Origin: Deferribacterales bacterium Deferri_01
Lineage (GTDB): Bacteria > Chrysiogenota > Deferribacteres > Deferribacterales > Geovibrionaceae
Direction of reading: 5' to 3'
Length of the DNA stretch: 64,000 nucleotides
NCBI GenBank assembly: GCA_001603805.1
Contig: LUZY01000006.1
Coordinates: 46,428-110,427, forward strand
Position numbers and translations under genes: made by a program. This document shows positions 1 to 9,782 of this stretch, piece by piece. The notes under the pieces were generated by a model that was not told the DNA's origin, ran no database searches, and was given only the letters and a program-made list of their open reading frames with translations. Each line of letters begins with the position of its first letter. Within the stretch, counting starts at the first letter, position 1.

Positions 1-1026
1 AAGCAAAAGCCCCACCACTGCGGCATTTGTTCCCGCAAGAACCTTCTGCGCAGAAGGAAGAGCCCTGAGACTTTCCCAGAAAGGCAAAACACCCATCACA
101 AGCAGCACCGAAGGCAGAAATATAAAGACAAGAGCCAGCATTCCTCCTGAAAATCCGTTAGGCTGAACACCGGAGGCGGTGCCAAGATAAGCGGCAAACG
201 TGAAGAGTGGACCCGGCACAGCCTGAACCGCTCCGTAACCTGCCATAAACTTATCGGCGGTAATCCAGTTTCCCGATGTGACTTCAGCCTGAAGCAAAGG
301 AAGCACAACATGCCCTCCTCCGAATACAAGAGAGCCCGCCCTGTAGAAGCTGTCGGCAAGCTTAACGGACTGAAGTTCCGTAACTGACGCTGCTATGGGC
401 AGTGCAGCAAGGAGAGCAAAAAACAACGCCAGATAAACCGCCCCTTCTCTGACACGGGATTTTCTTTTAACACCGCTGCTGCCGGAATCTGTATTTATAA
501 AAAAATAGCCCGCCAGCCCTCCAGCAATTATTACACCTATCTGCATCAAGCCGGATGACACGGATAGGACAGCACATGCGGCAAGCACGGCAACTACCGC
601 CCGCATCCTGTCGGGACAAAGCTTCACAGCCATACTCCACACAGCATGCGCCACCACTGCCGCAGCAGCAACCTTAAGCCCTTTCAGCCAACCTGAATCG
701 AGTGAACCTCCGAAGAAATCAAGACCGTAAGCAAAGGCAATCATAATAAGTGCAGAAGGCATAGTAAAACCGAGCCATGCGGCAAAACCGCCCAATTTAC
801 CGCCACGCATTAACCCCACCGCAAAGCCTACCTGACTGCTTGCCGGACCGGGTAGAAACTGACACAATGCAACAAGATCAGCATACTCCTGTTCACTCAT
901 CCATTTTCTTCTGCTAACAAACTCATCATGAAAATAACCGAGATGTGCCACAGGTCCGCCGAATGAAGTAAAACCCAGCCGAAGAAAAACACTAAGAATT
1001 TCAAGTATGTTTTTTATTCTGTTCAT
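1..1026 (-). CDS. chrA: Chromate transporter ChrA, 3' end beyond window
   Basis: Inner-membrane transporter of the CHR family, which exports chromate or related oxyanions. The reverse-strand frame from 1026 is open to base 1, giving 342 codons without a stop, so the C-terminus lies outside the window (full-length family members are about 380-400 residues). The N-terminus has the family features: an FTSFGGP stretch near residue 20, a QFLPGP motif near residue 57, and a hydrophobic segment after it. At the window edge the frame still reads a typical late-domain NAAVVGLL motif. I chose the ATG at 1026 because GGAAGG sits five bases upstream; the in-frame ATG at 1038 has no ribosome binding site. 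The substrate is assigned from the family only. Confidence 0.9.
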   Translation of the reverse strand, partial: MNRIKNILEILSVFLRLGFTSFGGPVAHLGYFHDEFVSRRKWMSEQEYADLVALCQFLPGPASSQVGFAVGLMRGGKLGGFAAWLGFTMPSALIMIAFAYGLDFFGGSLDSGWLKGLKVAAAAVVAHAVWSMAVKLCPDRMRAVVAVLAACAVLSVSSGLMQIGVIIAGGLAGYFFINTDSGSSGVKRKSRVREGAVYLALFFALLAALPIAASVTELQSVKLADSFYRAGSLVFGGGHVVLPLLQAEVTSGNWITADKFMAGYGAVQAVPGPLFTFAAYLGTASGVQPNGFSGGMLALVFIFLPSVLLVMGVLPFWESLRALPSAQKVLAGTNAAVVGLLL

Positions 1027-1102
1027 TGAACCTTCCATAATAATATTATAATGGAAAAAATGCGCTGTCTGCAAAGGTTTGAGAATAAGATTCGTTTCCC
1101 TG

Positions 1103-1393
1103 TCAGGGATGGGATAATTCAGATATGCGTTCTTTCAGTGTGTGGGCATGTTCCGCTGCACGGCGTTTTATATGATCTTTATCACCCGCCAGAAAAGGAA
1201 CAAAGAGATAACCGCCGCTTACCACAGGCTTGGCAAAAACCATTCCGGTGTACCAAAGCCGTCAGTAAATACGACTGTCATTCAGGCAGCACACGGTCAC
1301 CCCTGCCGTTTTCTCAAGCTCACAGGCAATAATTTTATTAACTGTAGAACTCTCAGGGCTGGGATGACCGGACACCAGAAGAATTTTATTCAT
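1103..1393 (-). pseudogene. Decayed NAD(P)H oxidoreductase (KefF/GST-14-like flavodoxin fold)
   Basis: The reverse frame starts with MNKILLVSGHPSPESS, the nucleotide-binding start of flavodoxin-like NAD(P)H-quinone oxidoreductases. It hits an in-frame TGA at 1264-1262 after 43 codons. The same frame then continues with the family's C-terminal motif (KPVVSGGYLFVPFLAGD) and ends at TGA 1105-1103. The central part, about 80-90 residues including the quinone pocket, is missing compared with the intact paralogue at 36556-37083. The gene has therefore suffered an in-frame deletion plus a nonsense codon and cannot make the enzyme. A functional 43-residue product is unlikely. It lies directly upstream of upp on the same strand only by position. 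Confidence 0.75.
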
Positions 1394-1402
1394 TTATATT
1401 TA

Positions 1403-2041
1403 TTATTTCGTTCCGAAAAGCCTGTCACCTGCATCACCGAGACCGGGAACTATGTAACCCAGCTCATTAAGCTTTTCATCAAGTGCTGCGGTGTAAACCT
1501 TAATATCAGGATGAGCGTTGCAGAACGCCTCCACACCTTCAGGAGCAGCTATAAGGCTCATGAATTTAATGGATTCCGCACCCTTATCCTTAAGCATCTG
1601 CGCTGCTGCGATAGCTGAACCGCCTGTGGCAAGCATCGGGTCAATGAGTATAAACTCTCTCTTCTCACAGTTCTGCGGCACTTTGAAGTAATACTGAACA
1701 GGCTGAAGAGTTTCATGATCCCTGTAAAGCCCTATGTGCCCCACACGGGCAGAAGGCATAAGCTTCAGTACGCCTTCAACCATGCCCAGTCCGGCACGGA
1801 GTATAGGCACAAGAACAACTTTCTTGCCGGAAACCTCATGAGCCTCCATTTCGCAGATAGGTGTCTTGATCCTGACCTTTCTCAGGGGAAAATCCTTTGT
1901 TATCTCATAAGCCATGAGCATTGCAACTTCGTCCACAAGTTCCTTAAAATCACGCTTTGAGGTCTTCTTGTCCCTGATATAACGAAGCTTATGCTGAATC
2001 AGCGGGTGGCTGATTACCGTAAGGTTTTTAAATTTGCTCAT
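1403..2041 (-). CDS. upp: Uracil phosphoribosyltransferase
   Basis: Cytosolic enzyme of pyrimidine salvage that makes UMP from uracil and PRPP. The 212-residue length is normal for UPRTase. The PRPP-binding loop DPMLATGGS is visible near residues 133-141, and the C-terminal uracil-binding region includes [12 protein letters not shown]. Its ATG overlaps the TAA of the uracil permease gene by one base (TAATG), so the two are translationally coupled and form a transport-plus-salvage operon. The assignment is firm from motifs, length and context. Confidence 0.97.
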   Translation of the reverse strand: MSKFKNLTVISHPLIQHKLRYIRDKKTSKRDFKELVDEVAMLMAYEITKDFPLRKVRIKTPICEMEAHEVSGKKVVLVPILRAGLGMVEGVLKLMPSARVGHIGLYRDHETLQPVQYYFKVPQNCEKREFILIDPMLATGGSAIAAAQMLKDKGAESIKFMSLIAAPEGVEAFCNAHPDIKVYTAALDEKLNELGYIVPGLGDAGDRLFGTK

Positions 2042-3270
2042 TAGTTATCCTCAGGAAGAATAAGGTTAAGAACAACGCCGATTATACCTGCGAGACCTAT
2101 ACCGCCGAGAGTTACTTTCCACATGGAAAGATTGACTCCGCCTATTCCGCACACAAGAATAACAGAAGAGATAATCAGGTTTCTGGGTTTCGACATGTCT
2201 ACTCTGCTCTTAACAAGAGAGTTGATGCCTATTCCGGCTATCATTCCGAAAAGCAGGAACATAATACCGCCCATTACGGGAACGGGAATTGTTTTAAGAA
2301 CAGCGCCGAGCTTGCCGAAGAAAGCAAGGCATATAGCAAAAACAGCTGCAATACGCATATACATGGGGTCAAACGCCTTGGTAAGGGCAACTGCGCCTGT
2401 AACTTCGGAGTATGTGGTGTTTGGTGGACCGCCGAGAACGCTTGCGAAGCTTGTGGCAAGACCGTCACCGAGGAGGGTTCTGTGGAGTCCGGGGTCTTTG
2501 AGATAATCTTTTCCGGTGGTTGAGCTTATCGCCAGAACATCGCCGACATGCTCAATAGCCGGAGCAATGGCAACGGGGAGAATGAATATAATCGCTTCCA
2601 GATCAAACTGGGGAAAAGCAAAGGAACCGTTTCTTGAAGCTTCAATCCACGGAATAGAAAGCCATGCCGCCTGCCTTATGGGTTCAAAGCTTACATGTCC
2701 CATAATAAGAGCAGCAATATAGCCCACACAGATTGCAGTGAGAATTGGAATAAGGCTGAAAATCTTTTTGCCGAATGTAACAACTATTATTGCAGTAAGG
2801 AGGGTTATACCGGAGAGAATAACAGCCTGAACATTGTACTGACCATCGCCGAAGTGTTTTGTCATACCCACGGCAACGGGAGCAAGGTTAAGACCGATAA
2901 CCATAATAACGGGACCTGTCACGATGGGGGGAAGGTATCTTTCTATCGCCTTGATTCCGCCCTGCTTTACAAGAAAGCTGAACAGAATGTACGAAAACCC
3001 CGCACATGTGAGACCGCCCAAAGTTTTGGCAACACCGAAATTCTGCATTCCATATTGTATAGGTGCGATGAATGCGAATGAACTTGCAAGAAAAACAGGT
3101 ACTTTACCCTTAGTAATAACCTGAAAAAGCAGAGTTCCGGCTCCTGCGGTAAACAGCGCAATCGATGGATCAAGCCCCGTAAGCAGCGGAACAAGAACCA
3201 GTGCCCCGAATGCCACGAAAAGCATCTGAAGACCGAGAATCGTCTTCTTTACTCCCGAAAAATTCTCCAT
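2041..3270 (-). CDS. uraA: Uracil permease (NCS2 family)
   Basis: Inner-membrane nucleobase:proton symporter of the NCS2/UraA family with about 12 hydrophobic segments over 409 residues. The family signature [16 protein letters not shown] lies near residues 235-250, with a conserved [12 protein letters not shown] stretch near residue 285. A strong AAGGAGG ribosome binding site precedes the ATG. It is the first gene of a two-gene operon with upp, joined by a one-base TAATG overlap, which supports uracil as substrate rather than xanthine. Upstream lies a repeat-rich intergenic region. Confidence 0.95.
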   Translation of the reverse strand: MENFSGVKKTILGLQMLFVAFGALVLVPLLTGLDPSIALFTAGAGTLLFQVITKGKVPVFLASSFAFIAPIQYGMQNFGVAKTLGGLTCAGFSYILFSFLVKQGGIKAIERYLPPIVTGPVIMVIGLNLAPVAVGMTKHFGDGQYNVQAVILSGITLLTAIIVVTFGKKIFSLIPILTAICVGYIAALIMGHVSFEPIRQAAWLSIPWIEASRNGSFAFPQFDLEAIIFILPVAIAPAIEHVGDVLAISSTTGKDYLKDPGLHRTLLGDGLATSFASVLGGPPNTTYSEVTGAVALTKAFDPMYMRIAAVFAICLAFFGKLGAVLKTIPVPVMGGIMFLLFGMIAGIGINSLVKSRVDMSKPRNLIISSVILVCGIGGVNLSMWKVTLGGIGLAGIIGVVLNLILPEDN

Positions 3271-3281
3271 AAAACCTCCTT

Positions 3282-3431
3282 AATTTATAATAAAAAAAAC
3301 TACATCCTGTGTTTTTTTTATACACGCTCGCGGTCTGTAAAACAGACCTTCGCTACGCACGGCGTCGGCACTTCCCTGTGCCTCCCGAATTTATAATAAA
3401 AAAAACTACATCCTGAGTTTTTTTATCTACA
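3282..3431. repeat. Duplicated 44-bp AT-rich element flanking two hairpins
   Basis: Two near-identical copies of an AT-rich segment (about 3282-3324 and 3388-3431, starting AATTTATAATAAAAAA and containing CTACATCCTG) lie 106 bp apart. Between them is a perfect hairpin GGTCTGT-aaa-ACAGACC (3332-3348), then the 17-mer CTTCGCTACGCACGGCG (3348-3364), then a second hairpin GGCAC-ttccct-GTGCC (3367-3382). The same 17-mer recurs in the 152-bp array at 22.8-23.3 kb, so this belongs to a dispersed repeat family. The rest of the gap 3271-3708 shows no gene. Confidence 0.8.
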
Positions 3432-3664
3432 CACACTCTCTTTCAGAACACCCGGTTTGGCATCAATCGGCAGACCTTGACCCGCTCTGATTCGGACGTT
3501 TTTCGTCCGTCTTACTAAAACCTTCACCAATACAAAAAACAATAATTATTAAAGATTTACCCGACACTTAAGTGTGTGTTTCATACCGATTTACAGAAAC
3601 GCACAACAAAACATTTTATATTAAATTAATATCTTTCTCAGATCAAGATATGAATAAAATACCT

Positions 3665-3705
3665 AAAAAAAAGCCGCTGTTCCTTTAAAGGAAAGCGGCT
3701 TTTGA
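3665..3705 (-). terminator. Intrinsic terminator of the chemoreceptor gene
   Basis: Read on the minus strand, AAGCCGCTTTCC and its complement form a GC-rich stem around a short TTTAAAGG core, followed by a run of eight T. It starts just after the stop codon of the chemoreceptor at 3709. Confidence 0.85.
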
Positions 3706-3708
3706 CTT

Positions 3709-5661
3709 TTATTCGGTTTTAAACTTTCGCACTAGGCTATCAAGAGCTTCGGCAAGCTTCTGCAAATCAGAAACAGTACGGCTTACTTCGACCATTCCTG
3801 AAGAGCTTTCCTCTACACCGGCTGAAATAACCTGAATATTATCGTTTGTTCCTTCAATTGCCCTGACCTGTTCTTCCACGGCAGTTTTTATTATTGCCAT
3901 CGCAGATCTTATATCATTAACGGCTTCCACAACATGATCAAAATATCCGTCAACTTCTTTTATGGATTCAACGCCGTCATCTACGGTTTTTTCTGCGCTG
4001 CCCATGTGTTCCGAAGCATTTTTTGTTTCTAACTGAAGTCCTGATATAAGGCTGCCCACCTCTTTTGTGGCATTCTGTGTTCTTTCCGCAAGCTTACGCA
4101 CCTCATCGGCAACAACGGCAAATCCTCTGCCCGCTTCCCCTGCCCTTGCCGCTTCTATTGCAGCGTTAAGAGCCAAAAGGTTTGTCTGGTCTGCTATGTC
4201 ATTAATCACGCTGATAATATCGCCTATCTTTGAGGATGCTTCGCTGAGTTTTTCTATGGAGCCGGCAAGATCGGCTGTCTCCCTGCGGATGCCTTCGATC
4301 CTTTCAACTGCACCGGTAAGCTGTCTGCGTCCGTTTTCCACAGTTTTTGAAGCTGTCTCGGAAAAGCCTATGCCGTCTGTGAGGCTTGAGCTTATTTCTC
4401 CAGCGGAAGCGCTCATCTCCTCAACAGCGGCAGCAACGTTTGTAACCTGTGCCGCCTGCTCCTGAAATGTATTTGTAAACTGTTCCGTTGTAGAGGCAAG
4501 CTCTGCATTGCCCGAAGCCACACCGGCGGCGTTCATTTTTATCTCAATAATAATTCCGTTGAGCTTCACCAGAAAAGCATCAAAATGATCACAGAGGATT
4601 CCAAGTTCATCGTGGGGTCTGCCGTTTACTCTTCGGGTGAGATCCCCTTCTCCTTTTGATATTTCCTCAAATACTCCTGAAAGAATCTTCACACGACTGA
4701 AAACAAGAATATTAAGAACTGCAAACATAACAGAAAGAATTGTTACAACGAGTATAAGAGCCCCGATCATAAACACTCTTATCATTTTATTTGCCTCGTT
4801 GATTTCACCCATGACAGCGTCTGCTTTTTCAGCAAGGAGAAAATAGCCTATCTCCATGCCGTTCAAACCAACTGAGGGAACAGCGGTAATAAAGAAACCG
4901 CTTACATTTGCATAGGCTCCGTTGATTAAAGAAGCAGGATCAATATCTTTCACAGCTTCGGCAAGTTCTTTATTATACGTTTTCTGAGCCACAACATACT
5001 GTCCGATTTTAGCATTGTCCCGTGCCTCTTCTGCTATACCAAGATACTTCTGATCCATCAGCATAAGCAGATCAATCTCTCTGGAGGCAAGCTCTTCAAC
5101 AACGTCATTGACCCCCTGAATAAACTCCATGGATCCTATAAATTCGCCATCATTAAAGATAGGAACTATTGCCCGATGCGAAAGCCCTGCAACCCCTATC
5201 TCAAAAACCACAAGAGGTTTCTGTGTTTTCTTGATTTCAAGGAGCGAGTATCGGAAAGAACTTAAATCATCTCCGTATTTTTTGGGATTCCATGCCCGCA
5301 AAAAAGATTTAGTATCAGCAGTATGTATATGAATCTGAACTCTTTTCAGTTTCGTGTTTTCTTTAAAGCTTTCTGCCAGCTTCTGAAGCTGGTTTACAGC
5401 CAAATCCCTGTTTCCGGTAAGGAGAGACTCTTTCACAGCTTCATCATTAACGACTGCCAAGGCATTGGTAAGCCCGACATTATCCTTTGCGTCCAGTTTT
5501 TGCTTAAGTGAATAAGCGAGGTCATCAGCAGTCTTGGCGAAAACAGACACAGAAATATCCTTTGTAAGGTTTTTCGTGTACAGAAAAAGTCCGAAGAAAA
5601 CAACAAGAGACGCACCGAGAATAAAAATACCGAGTTTCTTTTTTATTGATATTTCGACCAT
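3709..5661 (-). CDS. Membrane chemoreceptor (MCP) with double-Cache sensor
   Basis: Transmembrane chemotaxis transducer that signals to CheA/CheW. Order of parts in the 650-residue product: TM helix about 9-30, a large periplasmic sensor about 31-285 whose motif [18 protein letters not shown] and later [12 protein letters not shown] resemble the dCache_3 class, TM helix about 290-318, HAMP about 315-370, then the MCP signalling hairpin with the conserved tip [19 protein letters not shown] near residue 490. I placed the start at 5661 (MVEISIKKK) because GGAG lies eight bases upstream; a longer in-frame start at 5703 has no such site. The ligand cannot be read from sequence. It stands alone with its own terminator. 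Confidence 0.93.
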   Translation of the reverse strand: MVEISIKKKLGIFILGASLVVFFGLFLYTKNLTKDISVSVFAKTADDLAYSLKQKLDAKDNVGLTNALAVVNDEAVKESLLTGNRDLAVNQLQKLAESFKENTKLKRVQIHIHTADTKSFLRAWNPKKYGDDLSSFRYSLLEIKKTQKPLVVFEIGVAGLSHRAIVPIFNDGEFIGSMEFIQGVNDVVEELASREIDLLMLMDQKYLGIAEEARDNAKIGQYVVAQKTYNKELAEAVKDIDPASLINGAYANVSGFFITAVPSVGLNGMEIGYFLLAEKADAVMGEINEANKMIRVFMIGALILVVTILSVMFAVLNILVFSRVKILSGVFEEISKGEGDLTRRVNGRPHDELGILCDHFDAFLVKLNGIIIEIKMNAAGVASGNAELASTTEQFTNTFQEQAAQVTNVAAAVEEMSASAGEISSSLTDGIGFSETASKTVENGRRQLTGAVERIEGIRRETADLAGSIEKLSEASSKIGDIISVINDIADQTNLLALNAAIEAARAGEAGRGFAVVADEVRKLAERTQNATKEVGSLISGLQLETKNASEHMGSAEKTVDDGVESIKEVDGYFDHVVEAVNDIRSAMAIIKTAVEEQVRAIEGTNDNIQVISAGVEESSSGMVEVSRTVSDLQKLAEALDSLVRKFKTE

Positions 5662-5784
5662 GCAATCAACTCCGGCAAATATATTGAATATGTTTATACT
5701 CAATATTACCTTTAACGGTGCCCATGTTCAAGAAGAAAGTTTAATACTGATTTAGTCTTATATCATATTTAGACACTAGTAATA

Positions 5785-5812
5785 AAAGAAAAGGCGATCA
5801 TATGACCGCCTA
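5785..5812 (-). terminator. Terminator of the DUF3649-PepSY-DUF3325 operon
   Basis: On the minus strand AGGCGGTCATATGATCGCCT forms a stem that is followed by a T-rich tract (TTTTCTTTT). It sits four bases after the DUF3325 stop codon. Confidence 0.75.
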
Positions 5813-5815
5813 GGA

Positions 5816-6085
5816 TTACTTGATAAGCTTATTTTCAGGCAGGTAAGACAAAACCATGACAAAAATACTGCCTGTCAGGCTCATTATGCCGAACCAGGCC
5901 GCTATGCCAATTGCCGTGTTCCATTCCTTTATACAAGGGAACAGAGCAATAAACAGAATTATCCAGCCAAGGATTCTGAAAAGGTATTTATTGGTCATAG
6001 AAAAACCTTTGGAATGCCTTTCCATGGTTATTGAAACAAGGAAAAAACCAATGAGAACCATTAGAACCGAAAGGAGAATATTCAT
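5816..6085 (-). CDS. Small inner-membrane protein, DUF3325 type
   Basis: An 89-residue protein with three hydrophobic segments (about 3-20, 34-52 and 62-80), matching the size and pattern of DUF3325 proteins that accompany PepSY membrane proteins in iron-related operons. The start is supported by AGGAAGGGG, which overlaps the end of the preceding gene; only two bases separate the PepSY stop from this ATG. It is the last gene of the operon. No catalytic residues are visible and its molecular role is unknown. The family label is from pattern recognition of length, topology and context, not from a search. Confidence 0.7.
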   Translation of the reverse strand: MNILLSVLMVLIGFFLVSITMERHSKGFSMTNKYLFRILGWIILFIALFPCIKEWNTAIGIAAWFGIMSLTGSIFVMVLSYLPENKLIK

Positions 6086-6087
6086 AA

Positions 6088-7683
6088 TTAATTACCCCTT
6101 CCTGCTGCTGCGGTGGAAAAAGCATTTTCGAGCATATTTTGTTTTTCGTGCAGTTTCCATCCGGCATATCCGAAAATAATTCCCAAGCCGAACACAGTGA
6201 GATCAAAAGCCATAATAATCGAATTTCCCCCAGCAAGCGCACTGAAAAAGTTTACATCAGACGTGAAAGCGTTCAATACAGGCATAAGGCAGTAAAGTCC
6301 ACCGGCAAGAAAAAGCTGTTCCTTCCATGCGTTTTTCGGAATGCGGATCAAAGGGTGCAGGAAGAAAACGAGCCATGCGGCAAAGAATATATAAATTTCC
6401 CACTGTGCCCTTGCCGCAATCTCCACAGGGAGAAGCCTGTTAACCCAGAAATGAACCCCTGTGGCGGCAACAAGCCCTGTTATTCCACCCACATTAAGGA
6501 TCTCCACAAGCTTTCTGCCGAAGGATTTATTAATTACGGATGATTTCTTGTTCACCCATATTATAAGCCCTGTTCCTATCATAACTGTCCCAAGTGCGCC
6601 GGAAACAAAGAACAGCCAACGGAGAAAAGTATCAGCGAAACGTGCCAGATGAAGTGACGTAAGCACACCGGAGATTTTAGCTGCGCTGTCCGATGCCTGC
6701 ATATTCATCATCCCCATAAATCTGCCTTTCGGACCTTTATAAGTCAGCCTCTGAGAACTTCCTGTTCCTTTGAATCCGTTGACAATATCCATCCCTGTTC
6801 CGGGGCTGACTGTAACAAGAGTATTTTTTGAATACGGATTGCTTATGCTTATACTTCCCGCCTCTCTGCCGAGCCTCTGTTCAGCATCTGCGAGTATTGC
6901 TTTTATATCAGGCAGGGGGACCTTCTCCGCAGGCAGAGGTATCTGCTCCTGACGCATGTGCATTGCTATGTGATCATCAAAAGCTTTAGCCGATTTCTGG
7001 GCTGTAAAGGGAAGAATATAGATCATGACCAGCACCAGTCCGGAGTAAGTGATCATCAGGTGATAAGGGAGAGCCAGAACGGATGTGAAAATGTGAGCAT
7101 CAAGCCATGATCTGAGCCCTTTTTTGCGCCGGAATGTAAAGAAATCAGCAAAGATGCGCTTGTGAATAATCACACCGCTTATTATGGCAATAAACATAAA
7201 CATCGTTGCAATGCCTACTATTGCCCTGCCTGTTGCTCTGTCAAGTCCGTAAAGCTCAATATGAAAACGGTAGAGAAAGTTTCCGCCCTCTGTATCTCTC
7301 GGATTAAAATGCTCACCTGTCACAGGGTCAAGATATGTCATAGGCATAGCAGTGCGGACATAATCCTGCACTTTCATATCCATAGGCAGTCTTTCCCTGT
7401 GCCCCACCTGTAAAACAGGGGTGCGTTCATTTGCGAAAGTGATGCCCCACTCCGCCGCATCGAGCAGGCTGGATTCAAGATACCTTATAGCCATTTCAGC
7501 CTGAACTGCCCTGTCAGCGGCTTCCGGCGCTGCTTTATGGGTTTCAGGGTTCATCCAATAGGTGATTTCATCTTTAAAATATGAATAAGTACCGGTAAAG
7601 AATATCGCAAACAGCAGCCATCCGGCAAGAAGTCCGCTCCATGTATGAAGGCTGCTTATGGATTTACGAAAAGTATCCTTCAT
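6088..7683 (-). CDS. PepSY-associated TM protein (putative ferric-siderophore reductase type)
   Basis: A 531-residue inner-membrane protein with the PepSY_TM architecture: an N-terminal helix with SLHTWSGLLAGWLLFAIFFTGTYSYF, a periplasmic PepSY-like region, paired TM helices, a second PepSY stretch and C-terminal helices. Conserved histidines near helices (LHTWSG, PYHLMITYSG, SLHLARFAD) fit haem-binding FoxB/FsoA-like proteins that reduce ferric siderophores. I chose the ATG at 7683 because GGAGG lies six bases upstream and it overlaps the DUF3649 stop (TGATG); ATG 7686 is the alternative. A longer upstream frame to 7791 lies within the DUF3649 gene and is rejected. Reductase activity is inferred from family context. 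Confidence 0.82.
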   Translation of the reverse strand: MKDTFRKSISSLHTWSGLLAGWLLFAIFFTGTYSYFKDEITYWMNPETHKAAPEAADRAVQAEMAIRYLESSLLDAAEWGITFANERTPVLQVGHRERLPMDMKVQDYVRTAMPMTYLDPVTGEHFNPRDTEGGNFLYRFHIELYGLDRATGRAIVGIATMFMFIAIISGVIIHKRIFADFFTFRRKKGLRSWLDAHIFTSVLALPYHLMITYSGLVLVMIYILPFTAQKSAKAFDDHIAMHMRQEQIPLPAEKVPLPDIKAILADAEQRLGREAGSISISNPYSKNTLVTVSPGTGMDIVNGFKGTGSSQRLTYKGPKGRFMGMMNMQASDSAAKISGVLTSLHLARFADTFLRWLFFVSGALGTVMIGTGLIIWVNKKSSVINKSFGRKLVEILNVGGITGLVAATGVHFWVNRLLPVEIAARAQWEIYIFFAAWLVFFLHPLIRIPKNAWKEQLFLAGGLYCLMPVLNAFTSDVNFFSALAGGNSIIMAFDLTVFGLGIIFGYAGWKLHEKQNMLENAFSTAAAGRGN

Positions 7684-7970
7684 CATGCACCTCCCAATAA
7701 CAGCATTGCCGCCGTGAGAGCAAGCATAACAGACATCACAATCCACACTGTTTTTGTTTTCGCATTTGAAAAAACCCAGATCAGCGCACAAGCGTAAATG
7801 ATAAAGAAAACCATATTTGCTGCCTTTTCCGCCTGAACAGGGGCAAAAGGCATAACACGGATCAGCAGTGCGGTAATCATTGCCGATAAAGCATAACCGC
7901 CGACAATACCCAGAATGATGCGGGAGGCGGTTTCAAATCCGCCGGATTTTTCCCTTATACTTTTAGTCAT
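7683..7970 (-). CDS. Small membrane protein, DUF3649 type
   Basis: A 95-residue protein with three hydrophobic stretches (about 15-38, 47-63 and 70-92). It resembles DUF3649 proteins, which typically precede PepSY and DUF3325 genes. The start MTKSIREK at 7970 is preceded by AGAGGA with good spacing; an upstream start at 8012 has no ribosome binding site. The stop overlaps the PepSY start, so the three genes are tightly coupled. In many genomes this trio sits beside a TonB-dependent siderophore receptor; none is adjacent here. Confidence 0.68.
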   Translation of the reverse strand: MTKSIREKSGGFETASRIILGIVGGYALSAMITALLIRVMPFAPVQAEKAANMVFFIIYACALIWVFSNAKTKTVWIVMSVMLALTAAMLLLGGA

Positions 7971-8077
7971 ATTGTTCCTCTTGTAATAAAGATACATGCT
8001 TACAAACTTCAAAACATGCTGACTGATTAAAAACGAATCTCTGAAAGGATTTCTATATCTAAGCCAATGTTAAAAAC

Positions 8078-8106
8078 TGGATAGCAATAATATTAGTCAG
8101 TGTCAA
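8078..8106 (-). promoter_or_regulatory. Predicted sigma-70 promoter with Fur-box-like site
   Basis: On the minus strand TTGACA (8106-8101), a 17-base spacer and TATCCA (8083-8078) form a promoter for the DUF3649 operon. The 19-mer at 8080-8098 on the plus strand matches the consensus Fur box at 12 of 19 positions by hand count and covers the spacer and -10 region. The long gap 8013-8370 otherwise holds only this and the sigma-54 promoter. Confidence 0.4.
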
Positions 8107-8280
8107 TAAATTTAATAATAACTAACTAAGTTCATTATAATTTAATATCTTTAGAAATATAAGGATAAACGAAGCCTCTTTATTGTAATCAACACCATTT
8201 TTGTCTGCTCACAAATTAAACAGTAATAGATTCATTTTTAACCACAGAGACTTACTTATTTTCTCAGCATATGCAGGGAA

Positions 8281-8343
8281 CAGGTGTTTTTCCTCTGTCC
8301 AGAGTACCTGCATAATATTTATAAAACTGGTACGCATCTTGCG
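8281..8343 (+). promoter_or_regulatory. Sigma-54 promoter of the soluble chemoreceptor gene
   Basis: The sequence CTGGTACGCATCTTGCG (8327-8343) matches the -24/-12 consensus, with GG and GC exactly ten bases apart. It ends 28 bases before the chemoreceptor ATG. An interrupted inverted repeat CAGGT...ACCTG (8281-8310) lies just upstream and could bind a regulator, though it is closer than a usual enhancer site. Confidence 0.75.
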
Positions 8344-8370
8344 AAGAGAATTGTTAAAGAGGTGATTATT

Positions 8371-9777
8371 ATGTTTAATTTTTCGTCAGGGCTGAATAAT
8401 AAACTGCTGAAACCGCTGGAAAGAATGGCTTCAGGCAAATGGGATCTAAACGGCAGGTTTGAGTCCTTAAAAGGCGGGTTAGCAGTAAGTATAGGGAACG
8501 TTTTAAATAAGGTATTCGACTCACTCAAGAAAACAATCGAATCCATATCCAAATCATCTGTCACTCTTTCACAGATAGCTCCGGAACTTGATCAGGCAGC
8601 GAAATCCCTTGAGGAGCAGTCTAAAATTCAGGCTGAAAAAGCTGTGCAGATCGCAGCAGCGGGCAAACAGATGGCTGTTTCCGTTGAACACGTAACGGGA
8701 AGCACCCTTGAGGCAACACAGTTTTCATCACAGATAACAAAATCTGCCGGAATAGCCATGGAGAAAAGCAGGCTTTCCGAATCCTCCATGCTTGAGGTGA
8801 GGGAGATGGTTACAGGTTTGAAAAACCAGATGGAGGCTCTTTCTGAGCAGTCCGGAAAAATAGGCTCAATCATGGAGATGATAAAAAAGATAGCAGACCA
8901 GACAAACCTTCTCTCACTGAATGCATCCATAGAAGCCGCCAGAGCAGGTGAGGCGGGAAGAGGCTTCGCAGTGGTCGCCACCGAAGTGAGAAAGCTTGCA
9001 GAACAGTCGATGGAAGCAACAAGCGGAGTTGAAAATATTCTCTACAGCATAAAAAGCAGCATAGAGACATCTATGGGTTCCGTGGGCAAAGTCCTCTCTT
9101 CCGTGGAAAAATCCGCAGAAATAAGCGAAGAGGCTGTTGAGGTTCTTGCTGAGGTTGCAAACCACATGGACGAGCTTGATAAGCACCTCAACACTATAGC
9201 CGCCGCAGGACAGGAACAGGATGTTACCGTTAAATCTGTCGTAGGTGAAATAGACGGCATAGCGTCTGCCGCTGAAGAGCAGTCTGCCCTTGCAAGCCAG
9301 CTCAACGGCATTGTGGATAAAATAAACGGCGGATGTGACGATCTTCTCATATCCATAGGAGTCTTCCGCACAGGTTCCCACGAAAAGGCTGAAAAAGCAG
9401 CTCTGGAAGCTGCAAAAAGCAAAGAAGTGACTTCGATGAACTCATCAAGCATAGAAAGCTACATGAACCAGTTTATAAAGCGCAACAGCTACATAGAACT
9501 TGCCTACATGACAGATGCGAGGGGCAGGCAGATAACACCCAACATATGGAACAGAAACGTCAGAGGCTCAAACGACAGTCTTTCCGTGGGCTCCGACTGG
9601 TCAACAAGAGACTGGTTCAGAAAGCCCAAGGAAACAGGGGATGTTTATGTAACCGATATATACAGGTCAGTTGCAACAGACAACTTCTGCTTCACAGTTG
9701 CAGCCCCGGTTAAAGACAATTCAGGGAACGTAACGGGGGTGCTGGCGGTGGATATAAGTTTTGCTGATATGATGTAA
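8371..9777 (+). CDS. Soluble chemoreceptor with C-terminal Cache-like sensor
   Basis: A 468-residue methyl-accepting protein with no predicted TM helix or signal peptide. A coiled-coil MCP signalling domain fills residues about 60-330, with the conserved tip [22 protein letters not shown] near residue 175. The C-terminal 110 residues (about 358-468) resemble a Cache/PDC sensor: the motifs [26 protein letters not shown] and [21 protein letters not shown] are typical of such domains. Cache domains are normally periplasmic, so a cytoplasmic one after the signalling domain is unusual. The start at 8371 follows AGAGGTGA; the longer frame from 8284 would begin inside the sigma-54 promoter region. 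The ligand is unknown. Confidence 0.9.
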   Translation: MFNFSSGLNNKLLKPLERMASGKWDLNGRFESLKGGLAVSIGNVLNKVFDSLKKTIESISKSSVTLSQIAPELDQAAKSLEEQSKIQAEKAVQIAAAGKQMAVSVEHVTGSTLEATQFSSQITKSAGIAMEKSRLSESSMLEVREMVTGLKNQMEALSEQSGKIGSIMEMIKKIADQTNLLSLNASIEAARAGEAGRGFAVVATEVRKLAEQSMEATSGVENILYSIKSSIETSMGSVGKVLSSVEKSAEISEEAVEVLAEVANHMDELDKHLNTIAAAGQEQDVTVKSVVGEIDGIASAAEEQSALASQLNGIVDKINGGCDDLLISIGVFRTGSHEKAEKAALEAAKSKEVTSMNSSSIESYMNQFIKRNSYIELAYMTDARGRQITPNIWNRNVRGSNDSLSVGSDWSTRDWFRKPKETGDVYVTDIYRSVATDNFCFTVAAPVKDNSGNVTGVLAVDISFADMM

Positions 9778-9782
9778 CCGGT

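Noticed and set aside
1262..1264. In-frame TGA as a selenocysteine codon
   Set aside because: About half of the protein is missing at the same place and no cysteine is found at that position in the family, so a pseudogene explains it better.
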